A stretch of DNA of 64,000 nucleotides from Diphasiastrum complanatum (taxonomy: Eukaryota; Streptophyta; Lycopodiopsida; Lycopodiales; Lycopodiaceae). The stretch is from positions 36,450,035 to 36,514,034 of the forward strand of contig CM055110.1 of the NCBI GenBank assembly GCA_029204225.1. The letters run 5' to 3'. A program made the translations under genes and the position numbers. Positions 1 to 11,700 of the stretch are shown piece by piece (positions within the stretch are counted from its first letter, which is position 1; every line of letters begins with the position of its first letter). A model generated the notes under the pieces. It was not told where the DNA came from. It made no database searches and saw only the letters and a list, made by a program, of their open reading frames with translations.

Positions 1-229
1 GATCACAAATGAACTTTTCTGGATAGAATTCACATGCATGCCTGGGACTCGCACAAGTCCAGATCTTGCCAAAAAATAGACTATGCGAGTACTAGATAGT
101 TCTATTTCAGGAGAGATCAAAGATTTTGCACTTGAAAATATTTCTACAAGTTTTTTCTGGATTTTCTTACCTTATTTGGGAGTTTTTTTTTTTTTTGAAA
201 TTACTCACCTCCTCTAGGATTGTTGTAGC

Positions 230-1070
230 TGACGAGAATCAGGGAATGACTCGTAGAGACAGGGGAATGACTCGCACAGACACGGGAACTTACTCGCACA
301 CAATGAAAAATGAATCGTTCAAAGAAATTTACGACTCGCACAGGCGTGTTCAGTGCAAAAAATGACTCGTGCAAGGGTGGGAGATGACTCGTGGACGGAA
401 ACGTACTACTCACAGATGACTCGTATAGGATATGACTCGTGGATGGAAACGTACTACTCGCAGATGACTCATGTAGAAGATGACTTGCGCAAAAAAATGA
501 CTCATGGACAGAAACGGACGACTCGCACATGACTCGTGCAAAAAAAAAAAATGACTCGTGGACGGAAAGGGATGACTCGCACAGGACTCGCACAGAAGAT
601 GACTCATGCAAAAAAATGACTCGTGGATGGAAACAGACGACTTGCAGAGGCGTGTAGAGTGCAAAAAATGACTCGTGCAAGGGTAAGTTACTACTCGCAG
701 ATGACTCGTACAAAAGATGACTCGCAAAAAATGACTCGTGCAAGGTAATTTACTACTTGCAGATGACTCGTACAGAAGATGACTCGAAAAAAAATGACTC
801 GTGCAAGAGTAATTTACTACTCGCAGATGACTCGTACAAAAGATGACTCGCAAAAAAAGACTCGTGCAAGAGTAATTTACTACTCGTAGATGACTCGTAT
901 AGAAGATGACTCGCAAAAAAATGACTCGTGCAAGAGTGGTAGAGGTAATGACTTAGAATTTAACAAAAAATGACTCGTACAGCACAAAAATGACTCGCAT
1001 AACACAAAAAATGACTCGCACAACAAAATGGTAGAGGTAATAACGCAAAATTGCAAAAATGACTCGCACC
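230..1070. repeat. Degenerate TGACTCG satellite-like array
   Basis: The core TGACTCG (often ATGACTCGTGCAA or ATGACTCGCACA) recurs every 15-35 bases over about 840 bases, separated by A-runs. The minus strand stays open over long stretches only because the repeat lacks stops in those frames. The predicted peptides are repetitive (SCTSHF, RVIF) and are not credible proteins. TGACTC is also the core of bZIP/GCN4-type sites, but nothing here shows regulatory use. Confidence 0.85.
668..920. repeat. Higher-order 63-bp tandem repeat, four units
   Basis: Within the TGACTCG array, units begin at 668, 731, 794 and about 858 (lengths 63, 63, 64, 63), and a fifth starts at 921 and breaks off. Each unit holds three TGACTCG cores in fixed spacing plus a TTTACTACT segment. 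Units differ by only a few bases, so this part was amplified more recently than the flanking degenerate array. Confidence 0.85.
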
Positions 1071-1938
1071 GGGGGGACCTGAAAATCAGATTAGAAAATA
1101 GGTTTTTTGAGAAGAAATCCATGTGGAGCTCATATTGGTACTTGCACAACTGAAAAAGATAGATCTTGAGATCTACAAAGGTCGAAAATGGGCTGTGCGA
1201 GTGGGGTCTTGCATGGAAATTAGTAAGAATAAGCTTGAAGGCCCCCTCTAGACGAAAGGAAATGGAAATAAGGGCTATTTGAGTTTTTGAAGGGACCTAA
1301 ATTCTACTTCAAATTGAAGATTCTTTAAAGACGTTCAAGTGCCTTATGCACTTCTGGCCCTTTCAAATGAAGTTCACAACGGATTTAAGAGGATCCAATG
1401 GCTATCAAGGATCCAACGGCCCATGGCCCTCCCTGAGTACCTCATCATGACCGTCCATTAGCTTAATTCAAAATCCAACGCTCCTCTCTGGATCTGTGCT
1501 GTGGGACAAGTAAGCCACAGAGACTAACTTAACTTTGAATCACACTGGTGCCATGGGACAAACCCCCAATAGGCCTTTGTGACTAACTTTTACTTAACTT
1601 GAAATTACATATCTATGTGCAGTTCCCATGACAATTTAAACTTAGAACTAAATAACTTAAGCCAGTACGGATACCGTAAAAGCCTAAACTTGCTGGGCAA
1701 GTTCTACGTTTAAATCCTATCCTACTTGTATTTTTGAAGATGTTTCGCAGGATGGCTAGAATATTCCTTGGAATATCAGCCTACAATAATCTCGCCCTCC
1801 TCTGTTTCGGGACCTCAATGCCTTTTAAGGCAAGAGGAATATTTGCTACAAAATTGCCTTCCTCTATATTAGGAAGGACTTTTATTCCTTTTTGATCATA
1901 TAAAATAAGATATGCATCCTGAACAACCTGAAAGTCTG
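1071..1938. other. No gene seen
   Basis: No open reading frame with recognisable content on either strand. It lies beyond the 3' end of the minus-strand H3-like/Ulp1 gene and could hold its 3' UTR or the end of a mobile element. I found no terminal inverted repeat. Confidence 0.5.
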
Positions 1939-3733
1939 TTAAGGCATGAGCAGCTTCCTTTTGAGGGCCCTCGATTGCAGTGCAACGCTTACACCATACT
2001 GGACAAAGGTTCTGATCAACTCTTGTCGAAATCTATATACATCATCATGAGTATACGACTCAAGAGTGAACTGTCATCACAAAACACGAGAATCAGCAAA
2101 TTACAAACAATGATAGTAATAAAATATGAATAAGAATGAAATGAACTACAAATGAATAGAATATTACCTTTTCAATATCTACATCCGTTTGTAAATTATA
2201 CCATTCAAAAAATAGCTTCATATTGTACAGGACGAACCATGCACAACTAAAAGCGTCATTTTGTTGTACACACTTTGCATATATAGAGCGAAAATTAGTA
2301 ATATTATGATAGAAATTTTATTTATGCTATGACGATACATTTGAATTAAAAAAGGAATATATGCATATTAGAGATAAATTGAATATACCTTGAGAGATTT
2401 AATGGTTATATCTCCAATTGAAGTTGCCATTGTCGGTATTTCCCAAACGACATCATGAAGTACAAAATCAAATTCTCTATGTGTATTTGCAGTTGAGTTT
2501 AATTTTACACATAGAAAATTTGATACTCCCTCCTTATTTATTTTTACAAAAAGAATGTTTAGGCTCCAATGCCGACTGCAACAACCAAGATACAAATATT
2601 GATAAATTCATATTTATGAAAAAATTCAGTTCTTATTAAAGCAATGAGGCATGCAATAATCCAGATTAAAGCAACAAAAACAAAAGAGCAATCTTTACTT
2701 ATTTTCATACGGAATCAAATAGAATTTCGCCATAGGACTACACTCGATAAAATAGACAGCCTTCTCAAAATTGGCTTCTTTCGCCTTTACCGCTCCCATG
2801 AAAAATGGACTAGCTACAAAAATTGTACCATGAGAATCGAAACTAATACTATTCTGCAAAAAAGAAACTCCGGCCTCTACTATTGCATCTGAAATTTCTG
2901 AGGTCTTATCTTTCAGCTCGGCACAAAATTTGGGACCTAATCTAAAGCTTCTACGTGTATCTGGAAGAAAAAAATCATAAAAGTTGTCGAGAAGATCAAT
3001 TTTGTTAGCTAGGTAGGCCTCGTATTGATTATAATGGTCTGAATAAAAAGAACCTGGGCTGGATCATATGGAATTCTCACAAAAAGATTATTTACAGGAG
3101 TAAAAACAGAAGTGGAAACAATATTTACAGATTTCTCTGTTATTTTGTCTAGCTCCTCTTAGGTAATCAACACTTTTGGTGATGAAACCTGCCGAGGAGT
3201 TGGACGAATAACAGATGGAGGAAGGGGCAAATATTCTCGATCTGAGTCAGATTCTCCAGCATCTGACTCAAAGCTCAAGACGACACGAGGTCTCTTGGAC
3301 GGGATAACTCTAGGATGAAGGGAAGCAGCTGGCCTTCGAGATCCAGCCTTCTTGGAGACAGGCTGCTTTCTCTTCCTCCTAGAAGTAGTAGGCAAATCGG
3401 TTCTATCCAGAGGCAGGTCTCTAGAGGTGCTAGCATTATCAACATGCTGACCAGAATATCTGTCCCAAAGCCTTTTGAGAATGACGAAATCCTTTGGCAT
3501 GATGGTGACATGCTTACCATGCACTGCCAAAAGACACGAATCCTCAAAAAACTGGGACATAAAATCTTCTGCAGCACCCTGCAAGGCCTACATGGCTGTC
3601 ACGGCAAAACAAACATCCAGCCCAAGTGACAGAGTGACATTCTGAACAATGAAAGACGCGCTTGAGAGCGATATTGGGAGCTAAAAGCGAAAATTTTGCG
3701 AAAAAAAATGAAATTTCTGAGGACTTATATATA
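1939..3733 (-). pseudogene. H3/CENH3-like histone fold fused to Ulp1-type (C48) cysteine protease, lightly broken
   Basis: Reading on the minus strand, the segment after the TAG at 3588-3590 encodes LQGAAEDF, FFEDS and VTIMPKDF. These match helix 2, loop 2 and helix 3 of histone H3 (3580-3440). A basic extension (LDRTDLPT, RRKRKQ, SKRPR) and an acidic stretch follow. After a TAA at 3159-3161 and a +1 frameshift near 3050, the frame runs on to 2699. It is spliced (GTAAAG to TTGCAG) to exon 2389-2575, giving YENNRHWSLN with the HW of C48 proteases. Exon 2168-2272 gives VQQNDAFSCAWF, with Gln six residues before the nucleophilic Cys as in Ulp1. Exon 1939-2070 ends with a stop. All three protease introns are GT-AG and phase-consistent. 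The acidic member of the triad is not certain (possibly in LHDVVW). C48 enzymes process SUMO-like proteins or TE polyproteins. The N-terminal histone tail is not visible in this copy. Whether histone and protease parts form one protein is inferred from shared strand, spacing and the few breaks. Confidence 0.7.
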
Positions 3734-3739
3734 CGAAAT

Positions 3740-4004
3740 TTCTGCACGTGTGAAAAGATGGCAAGGACATGTGTCGATAGATTATTAGCCCACGTGGACT
3801 ATTCGTACTGACAATGATGACCCTATTACTAGGCCACGTGGGCTGAGACACATGCGAGAATGCGCTCTCGACGCTTGTCATTCTCGCACGTGACAGATGT
3901 CAGATCAATCATTCCAGGTACGGCGCATTTATTTTAACCAATCACAAGTTGACACGTGTTCCGTCGTCACTAATCCACACGTGCAAATTTTTTTTTATAA
4001 ATAG
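3740..4004. promoter_or_regulatory. Divergent promoter with six CACGTG palindromes
   Basis: CACGTG occurs exactly at 3745, 3791, 3835, 3887, 3953 and 3978, six sites in 239 bp between the minus-strand H3-like/Ulp1 gene and the plus-strand gene. A TATAAATA at 3996-4003 suits the plus-strand gene, and a TATATATA at 3726-3733 suits the minus-strand gene. CACGTG is the G-box bound by plant bHLH and bZIP factors. The density is far above chance, and the second H3-like copy also has CACGTG sites upstream. Confidence 0.7.
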
Positions 4005-4314
4005 GTCTTCTTCGGCTCGGATTTTCACGCAAATTTACGATTGCTTTGCCGGATATCGATTTTAAGCGCGTCGCTTGCTCTCATTACCCTTCGTTGACTA
4101 TTTTGTGCCTGGATTCAATACTGCATCGTCCGATATCACATTCAAGCACGCTTCACATCTGTTCTTTTTTTTGCTCTTTGTTCTTGCACTCGAATCCGAT
4201 ACTCCAGCTTGAAATATCTCTCTCGAGCACACGTTGCCTTGACATGCTTGCCTGATCTAGGTTTTGCGTCTGAGAGCGATATTTAAAATATTAGTTCTAT
4301 TGTTTTTGTTTAAT

Positions 4315-5834
4315 ATGTCTAATTTTGAATCTAGTTTGTCTTCTTTTTTTCATGAATTTGGTATTACTGATAGGTTGGAGTATTTCAAATCTCTTTTTTC
4401 TCCTTTTTTTTTTATTCTACCTTCTATAACTGAGGGCCCTGGTGTGGAGGCATTTTTTGAGATAGATCTCAAATATAAGTCTCTGCTTAGTACTCCCTTA
4501 TTCAGATCTCAGAATAAGGACATGATTCATTATCAGGACCTGGTGGCACTCGACAAACATATCTATAAAACTAAGCTTGACAGAATGTTTACCAAGTTAC
4601 ATAATGATTTCAAGTCTGTAGATGAGTGCCCAATTCATAATAAGAAATGTAGATTTGTTGATTTTCAGTCTGTTTCTATTTTTTTTCTTTTGTTAAATAT
4701 TTCTGACAATTTGAGGGCTGTTCCCTCCACTTCTGAAGCAGCATCTTCTAGTGGTACAAAGTCTGAAAAGTCAAAGATTGTAGATATAAATACTTTTTTT
4801 TATTGATACGAGTGTTAGTTTAGATGATTGTTTTGATTTTGATCCTGCTCGAAATAGGGCTACGTTTATAGGCCCTAGAACCCCCACTACCCTTTCTCCT
4901 TCTGATAAATCTTTGATCACTTTGCCTACTTATAATATAGATAATAATTCCTTTTTGACAATATCGGGTATATCGGATTTTTTTCACTTCACTGAAGCTG
5001 AGACTCTTTGCATTTTGAGCAAAGAGCTAGATGAATTTTCGGATATAATTGATTTTGATGCTGATGATCTTCTCCCTGGTGTTGACGATGTACATAATGA
5101 TAAGTTTTATTCAGGGAAAGATTGCTTGAAAATGGTTGTGGAGGAAATGTGCAACAAAGAAGATGATCTACCTTCTGAGGAGGAGTTTCTTAGAATCCAA
5201 AGTCAACTTGGTTTTCCACAGCCAGATGTCTATTCACCAACAATGTTGACATCGAAAGGTGGACATAATATTGATGGAGAGACAGTAATCAGTGAAGACA
5301 AAGTCGAATGCGTAAGTTTTTGTATCTTATCAAGTACTAATAGATTGGTTATGTCAGTTTATATACTGGAGCTTACTTTGTTGTTTATCATTCTAGGAAA
5401 CAATTTTTCTTGATGATTTCGCAATTCGTCGAGGAGGGCAGAGATCTTCTGTTGGAGAATTTTTAAGAGATCATGCACTGGGGCACTATCTGAAGTCTTT
5501 CAAGAATAATGAGATAAGTGTTGCCCATTCAAAGTTTCATCAACATGGTGAAACTATGATTATGGCAATCAAGGCACTGTCTCATTTTCTTGGAGGACAT
5601 GATTTCAATAAGGTGCATAAAATAATTTTTGTAAAAAAAACTATTGCGGTTAAAATTTTAGGATATGGACTAGTGAGTTCCATGTTCAGATCATCTCATT
5701 TTGCAGTGTATGCTGCTTACGTTGATTTGAGTAAGCATGAAAACTATGAGCTATTGGATCCATACGAAAGAAAAAAATTGTTGCATGATTCTAAGTTGCA
5801 ACTTTCATTGGAAAAAATATCGGAAGCAGATTAG
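4315..5834 (+). CDS. Unrecognised two-exon gene with one homopolymer frameshift
   Basis: The ATG at 4315 opens a frame that reads to an eight-T run at 4794-4801, where a one-base shift moves it to the next frame (continuing through DTSVSLDDCFDF). That frame runs to a GTAAGT donor at 5312, and the acceptor TTCTAG ends at 5396. The second exon, 5397-5834, joins in phase 0 and ends in TAG. Correcting one base would give about 477 residues. Visible features are a CPIHNKKC cluster near residue 120 (possible metal ligand), an acidic middle (DFDADDLLPGVDD) and a basic, helical C-terminal third. I do not recognise a family. It shares its promoter region with the H3-like/Ulp1 gene and may belong to the same mobile unit. 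The single shift could be a sequencing error in the T-run or true decay. Confidence 0.6.
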
Positions 5835-5889
5835 ATACTGCTGAATTGTACTTTGTAAATATTTTTATTTGATATACAAAATTTTATTG

Positions 5890-7680
5890 TGTGTCTATAG
5901 CCTACTGGCTTGTATAAATTTGCATGCTTTTTGAAATTTTTTATAATCTGTCGATTTTGTATTATGACGAATTTGGATTCTTTTGTAAAACCATTGGAAA
6001 AGTTGTAGTATATAGTTGTTTTTTGTGCTAGTCCCGCCATGTTGTGTACTTTTTTGAAATGCCGCTCTTGCTTGCCAATGAGATTTTTCCATTCCTTGCG
6101 ATGACCATATGCTAAGACTTCCACTATTTCTTGCAAAGAATGTCGAATGATGTTGTAATATGTGCCGCATGTCATAAAAACATAATCTAAATCAGTACCA
6201 AAAGTATCTAATTTAATTGCACATATTTGTCTATTGTAGTGTAAAATCAAAATCTTACCATATAATGTGTTATATGATCAACACCCCATGCCATTTGAAC
6301 TGCATCCACAAATTCATTGGTTGTTTTTTGTAACATTTGTATATCAGTATTTGAAAATTTATCTTTTCTCAGTATTTCACCATCTTGTCTAACTTTTTCC
6401 AAACTTCTACTTTGTGTATACGAGTAGAACCTTCTTCTTCGAAATCTTGAGTTGCTGCAATAATTTCTTTCCAAACCATGTATTGCCTTAGATTGTTTGC
6501 CAGAATAATTTGATAAAAATTTTCGAGCTTTAGATCCTCCAATGCTCAGCTTGCATGAAATATTTCATGTTTTACTTGATAGCTTGTCATCTTTTTTTAT
6601 TTTAACGTGGTTTTTATGTAAGCCTGACAACATATCTTCTAATCTGGAGACAGCTTCCTTCGCAGAGGCCTCTGGCTTGGAATTCCATGCAAACAAGATG
6701 TGAAGATATATTTATTTTTCTATAATACACACCTCCGCATGCAATGTACAGATATGAACATTTCATAGATGAATTAGTAGTACAGATTTCCAATTAGAAT
6801 CTTCTCGATCTCTTGATATTCCTGTACTCCTTGTCATGTCTTTTGCTGTTTTCATGCAGTACAAAGAAGGGTGTTTAGAGTTAGCGCTATGAGATACATT
6901 AAACATACATTTTAATGTCTTTAGATCTCCTGCTAAATGCCATTCAATGTTGAAAGTGCCAATTCCAGGAATATTGAGTGAAACTCCCTCCAGGTGATTT
7001 TTTATGGTGGCAGGATATGATGTTCTATTAAATATCCATGAGAGAATGTTATGGTCTTCTTTCAGCACCTATAAGAGAATACAAAAACGTGATTAGCCTC
7101 ATAATATTAACACAGAGAAGATTTTAGATATGAAATCCGTATTTAAATGATTATCCCTATTTATTATGCGAAGGAACTGCTATATCTGAAATGCTGCCAA
7201 CCACCAGATATCATTTTCTGATTGAACACTGAAATTGAGGCCTTCTGAGTCTTCTGAATTTGAAAGTGCTCCATTCATGATCGTGAGACTGACTCTTTCC
7301 ATTTTTTGTCCTTTTATAATTTCAGACTCATCTAACTTGAGAACAACTATCAACTTGTTATTGACATTCTCATTTGTAATACCGTTAAAATTTATGATGA
7401 ATGTTAATAACTGATTAATGTCAGTAAATAAATTGTTGGAATTGTTATAAGCTAGACTTTCTCCTTTCGAGCAATACACTTCATTGATATGAGATGGACT
7501 ACCAACTATTGTCTGCATACCATGGTTTAACATGTCTTTTTTTAAAAAAAGATGAAATGGTTGTGGGATTGGAAACTTTTTAATATTTACTTGTGCAAAT
7601 GCCTCCCTACTGATGCTAGAAAAGTCACATGCCCTCTGAAGCAATGTAGTGTCTAATATTTTTTCAACTTTCAGTAACTG
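5890..7680 (-). pseudogene. Decayed spliced gene with a WHLAGDLK motif, possibly transposon-derived
   Basis: Coding-like blocks follow each other on the minus strand. Block 7680-7114 carries VVLKLDESEIIKG and SENDIWWLAAF, with one TAG. Block 7068-6763 carries EWHLAGDLKTLKC and KHPSLYC. Block 6474-6247 carries TTNEFVDAVQMAWG and DHITHYM, with frame changes. Block 6180-5900 is rich in Lys and Tyr. The motif order W-x-x-x-GD-x-K, then a short Cys pair, then a YMH-like end resembles uncharacterised, TE-linked proteins of cnidarians and fungi that I know only by pattern, so the family is not assigned. A 45-bp GT-AG gap at 7069-7113 is shorter than usual for a plant intron. The 5' part is cut off by the copia LTR at 7.9 kb. 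The 3' end faces the plus-strand gene ending at 5834. Confidence 0.4.
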
Positions 7681-7929
7681 AAGCCTTAGTCTTTTTCATT
7701 TTGTTACTATTTAACATTGATTTCATATATTTAGAAGTCAAGATAGAGCCTAGTGAGTTTCCACTTGAATCTCATCGGCAAATGGTCTTCAACAACCAAT
7801 GCTGATCTGCATTGCAAACATAATGTTCATGAAAATGTCAGTAGAAATTAGGACACTCATAGTATTCACAACAGTATATAATAAGCAAATCAACAGAAAG
7901 TTGAAATGAATAAATAACAAAATTCCAAA

Positions 7930-8578
7930 GAGTACCAGCGAGATCATGCAAGTACCCAGAAGTACAGATATCTGATCTAATGGCATGACGTCAGCAGATA
8001 CATTTTAGATCGTGGCTAATCTGCCACTCTTGTATTTTCCTGATTAGTTGTAGATGCTTAATCACTCTAATCTTAGATTTACATAGAGCGACTATACTTA
8101 CTGGATGATACTTAACATATAGATCAATAGACTACACATGTAATGTAATGTAGTAGTCTGATGCAAGTAAGCAATCAAGACAAAATACAGAATAGCGAAG
8201 ACAATTCTGTCTAGGATCTGTAGATCCAACTGTCCGCTAGTAAAGCAAGACGATTGCTCGTGAGAGAACTGTGTTTCTCCCATGCCAACGCACTGCGTGG
8301 ATTTGGATGCAGTGCTTGAAGAAATCAAAGAAAGATTAATATAGATGATTTTCTTGTTGTGTCTGATCTCGAATGCAAATGCATCTACTCTTTATTCATG
8401 TGTCTAAGTTTCCTTGTTCATTTGAATTCCGCACCTTGGTTGAAAGTATGTTGAATGTTGCATTACTTTATAAACGTAGATCAGCAGTGCTTGACTACAT
8501 TCTGGAGGACTGTAGGAGTGATTCAGTTGGCAGTGTCCAGCGATCGCATCTGAACTCCATCTGAGGGCAAGAGAGTAG
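7930..8578 (+). mobile_element. Copia LTR (5' LTR of element A)
   Basis: This segment is homologous, in reverse orientation, to 37306-38055. Shared landmarks include the GGCATGACGTCAGCAGA block, GACAATTCTGTCTAGGATC and the TTCCGCACCTTGGTTGAAA stretch. It ends immediately before a primer-binding site. The left edge is approximate (homology starts near 7930). The copy lacks about 80 bases near its right end that the 37 kb copy keeps. Confidence 0.8.
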
Positions 8579-8590
8579 TGGTATCAGAAC
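8579..8590 (+). other. Primer-binding site of copia element A
   Basis: TGGTATCAGAAC closely matches the usual TGGTATCAGAGC complement of initiator tRNA-Met and directly follows the LTR. A second PBS-like copy, TGGTATTAGAGC, sits at 8607-8618, so the site appears duplicated. Confidence 0.75.
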
Positions 8591-8722
8591 ATACATAACT
8601 CTTCAGTGGTATTAGAGCCCAATCATCCTGTCATATTCTGACATAGCCAAGAAGCTAGCAGATCCAGGAGGCCAAGCATTCAAACAAACAATCATCAACA
8701 AGGGAACAAACTCCAAGAAGTA

Positions 8723-11700
8723 ATGGCTTCAATCAACAGCATGCAGATCAAGATTTGCACAATACTTGATTCTTCAGGATCTAACTTTCTAGCCTGGAAA
8801 GTTAAGACATCACTGATACTCAAGGGCTAAAGACTATTCCTCTGGGTGGATGGAATAGAAGAAATGCCTCCGAGAACAGACAAGGAGCTACGCGAATGGA
8901 GGGAGAAAAACGACAAGGTAGTAGCCTTGCTATCATCTTCCATCGAAGATAGTCTCACACTTGACCTGGCTACACTCTCCAAAGCTAAGGAAATGTGGGA
9001 TGCATTACTCACCAGATTTCAGATGAAATCAAGAAGTCAAATCATAATGCTGGAAGATCAGCTGACGAATTTGTAGTGGGATGGAAAAGATCTCACTTCT
9101 TTCGTAAGAAAGATGAAGGATCTGTTTCTGTCACTACATAACTCTAGAGCAGAGAACGTTGTGTCAGCTGAGAAGCAGCTCACGTACCTGTTGAGAGCCT
9201 TACCCAGATCATTCCAGACGACAAGAACCTTGTTCACAAAAGATCCTGCCATGAACCTTGAAAAGGCGATTGTCGAGATTCGAGAGGAAGTCGAGGCCAG
9301 AGAACATCTTGATCACAAACATGGTTCTGACCAGGCCCTCTATGGCAACAAAGAAAAATCCAAGAAGCAATTCAAGCCTAAGAGGGAGCCAAATCAGAGG
9401 CAGGATCATGATCAGGAAGCAGAGGGAACCAACAAAGGCAACTGGAAGAGCAAAGGGAGGTCGAAACAACAAGGTGCAGACAAGAAGACTTGCGTGAGAT
9501 GCAGAAGAGATGGGCATACAGTAGATACATGTTGGCTCAATCCCAAGATTGAGTGTATCCATTGCCATAAGAAGGGTCACGCAGCCATGGATTGCCCCTA
9601 GAACCCGAGAAACAAATCAGCACAGAACAAATAGGAGAACAAAAATAGTTCATCCTATGTTGAGGAGTCCGAGAGCTCGAAAATGGGCGAAGAAAGAACG
9701 AATAGAAACTGTTCGACTGCCTATATCTGTGAAGACGTGTGAGCAGCATCAACATCTGACACACATGAGGTGATTCTAGACTCAGGAGCCCCCTCACACT
9801 TCGTGACATCAAGACGGATAATGTCTAATTTCAGAAGTGTAGATCCCTCAAGATTCATAGTTCTTGGAGATGGATCTAGACATCAAGTGAACGATATTGG
9901 TTCACTATGGCCCAACACCAACGGCAGAGACAGATGACTCGAAGATGTTCTGTGCGTGCCTACTCTGCAACAAGACTTGCTCTCTGTAATAAGAATAGCA
10001 AATGCAAGGATGCGTGTGATGTTTTCTGACGAAGCATGCAATGTGATTGATGCCAGTACCAGTACTTTGATCGCCCAAGGCAGAAGGAAAGGAAACCTAT
10101 ATCATCTGAAGGTACGCCTACCTGCAAATCAGGTGCATCAGACTCATGATGACCAGCCTGACACTTTGTGGCACAGAGACTCTGCCACATGAACTCAATG
10201 GCACTTTACTAAGCAAGCCATCATGGAGCAATAACAGGGGTCAGCATCTCGAATGCAACCAGTTCGACCACCTATGATGCATGTTTGAAGGGCAAGATGT
10301 CACGCACACCATTCATCAAAGACTCCTACAGAACGACTACCATCAACTACACTCCTTTAGCCGCCCCGTCATGCTCCATTTCTTCATATCTCAACAAATT
10401 TTATAACAAATTGATGATTATAACAAATTTTTCAGAGTGTATTTTATTCAAAATACATCTAAGCACTTGATAAATTCACAGAATATGTGAATTGGACTGA
10501 GAGATGTACAGGCAACAAAGTGAAATAGATCAGAACAGATCAAGGTGGCGAATACATCTCGAATCGCTTCACTGACTTCTGCAATGATCGTGACATCATT
10601 CACAAAAGAACTGCAGCCTACACATCGCAGCACAATGGTGTTGCTGAACGAAAGAAGAGGACTCTGATGGAAGCAGCCAGATGCATGATGGCCTAATCGA
10701 AGGCTCCAAGGGCACTGTGGGCTGAAGCAGTAGCTACAACCGCATACATCTAAAATAGAACATGAAAGTCTGGTGTCCCTCACACGATGCCACACGAATT
10801 ATGGTGGGGTAGAAAGCCCAATCTGTCTCACGTCAGAATCTTTGGATGTGCAACTTATGCACATATTCTTGATAAGCTTCGAAAGAAGCTTAATGAGAAA
10901 GTCTAGCAGAGATTTCTGGTAGGTTAGCAACAAATCGTCATACTACAGAGTCTACATGTCAGACACGAACACTGTGAAAACAGTGAGAGATGTCATATTC
11001 GATGAGAGAAAGACAATTGCCAATGACGATCCTGTCAACTACAAAGTTCTAGAGAGACAGTACTATGACCTACCGCCAATGACAGAGGGAGCAGAGGACA
11101 AACACGAAAACGAAGATTTTCGAGTCGTCTCCCATTTGAGCGACAAATATGACGAAGAAAGATTCGAGAGGCAACCTGCCGCCGCAGTTCCTATAAACCA
11201 AGATGGTTCCGGACCGAACAGAGCAGACAAAGACAAAGGCATAGCTATCCCAGGAGGATCTCCCAAAAGGTCAACAAGACCACGAAGAGCGACAACAAGA
11301 TATGTGCCAGGCAGTTCAGCTTCCAACATCAGAAGAGTTTTGCGGATTTAGTGGCGAACCACAGACTTTCGAGGAAGCGATTGACAGTCCAGAGAAGGAC
11401 AAATGGATCCAAGCCATGAACGAAGAAGATGGAGTCCATGAGGAAGAACCAGGTATGGACGTTGGAGCCATTACCGCATAAGCGCAAGACTGTCAAATGC
11501 AAAAGGGTTTCAAGACAAGACAAGACTGGTAGCGAAAGGTTTCTCTCAGCGATATGGTATTGACTACTCTGAAACCTTCTCTCTTGTCGTCAATCATTCG
11601 TCCCTATATCTGTTATTTGCATATGCAGCAGCTTATGACCTCAGGGTCCACAATGTGGACGAGAAGACAGCCTTCTTGCATGGCGAATTAGATGATGAGG

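Noticed and set aside
201-1149. Long minus-strand ORFs with repeated SCTSHF/RVIF peptides
   Set aside because: They arise from the TGACTCG tandem repeat, which lacks stops in these frames; the peptide simply mirrors the DNA repeat.
3275-3629. Alternative ORFs on both strands over the H3-like extension
   Set aside because: Overlap the histone-homologous frame, which alone shows family motifs.
5613-5706. Apparent GT-AG intron (AAG-GTGCAT to TTGCAG) in the plus-strand gene at 4.3-5.8 kb
   Set aside because: Removing it breaks the phase, while the frame stays open straight through to the stop at 5834.
7789-7986. Hydrophobic minus-strand ORF resembling a membrane peptide
   Set aside because: Lies in AT-rich intron-like sequence and in the copia LTR edge; no support as a gene.
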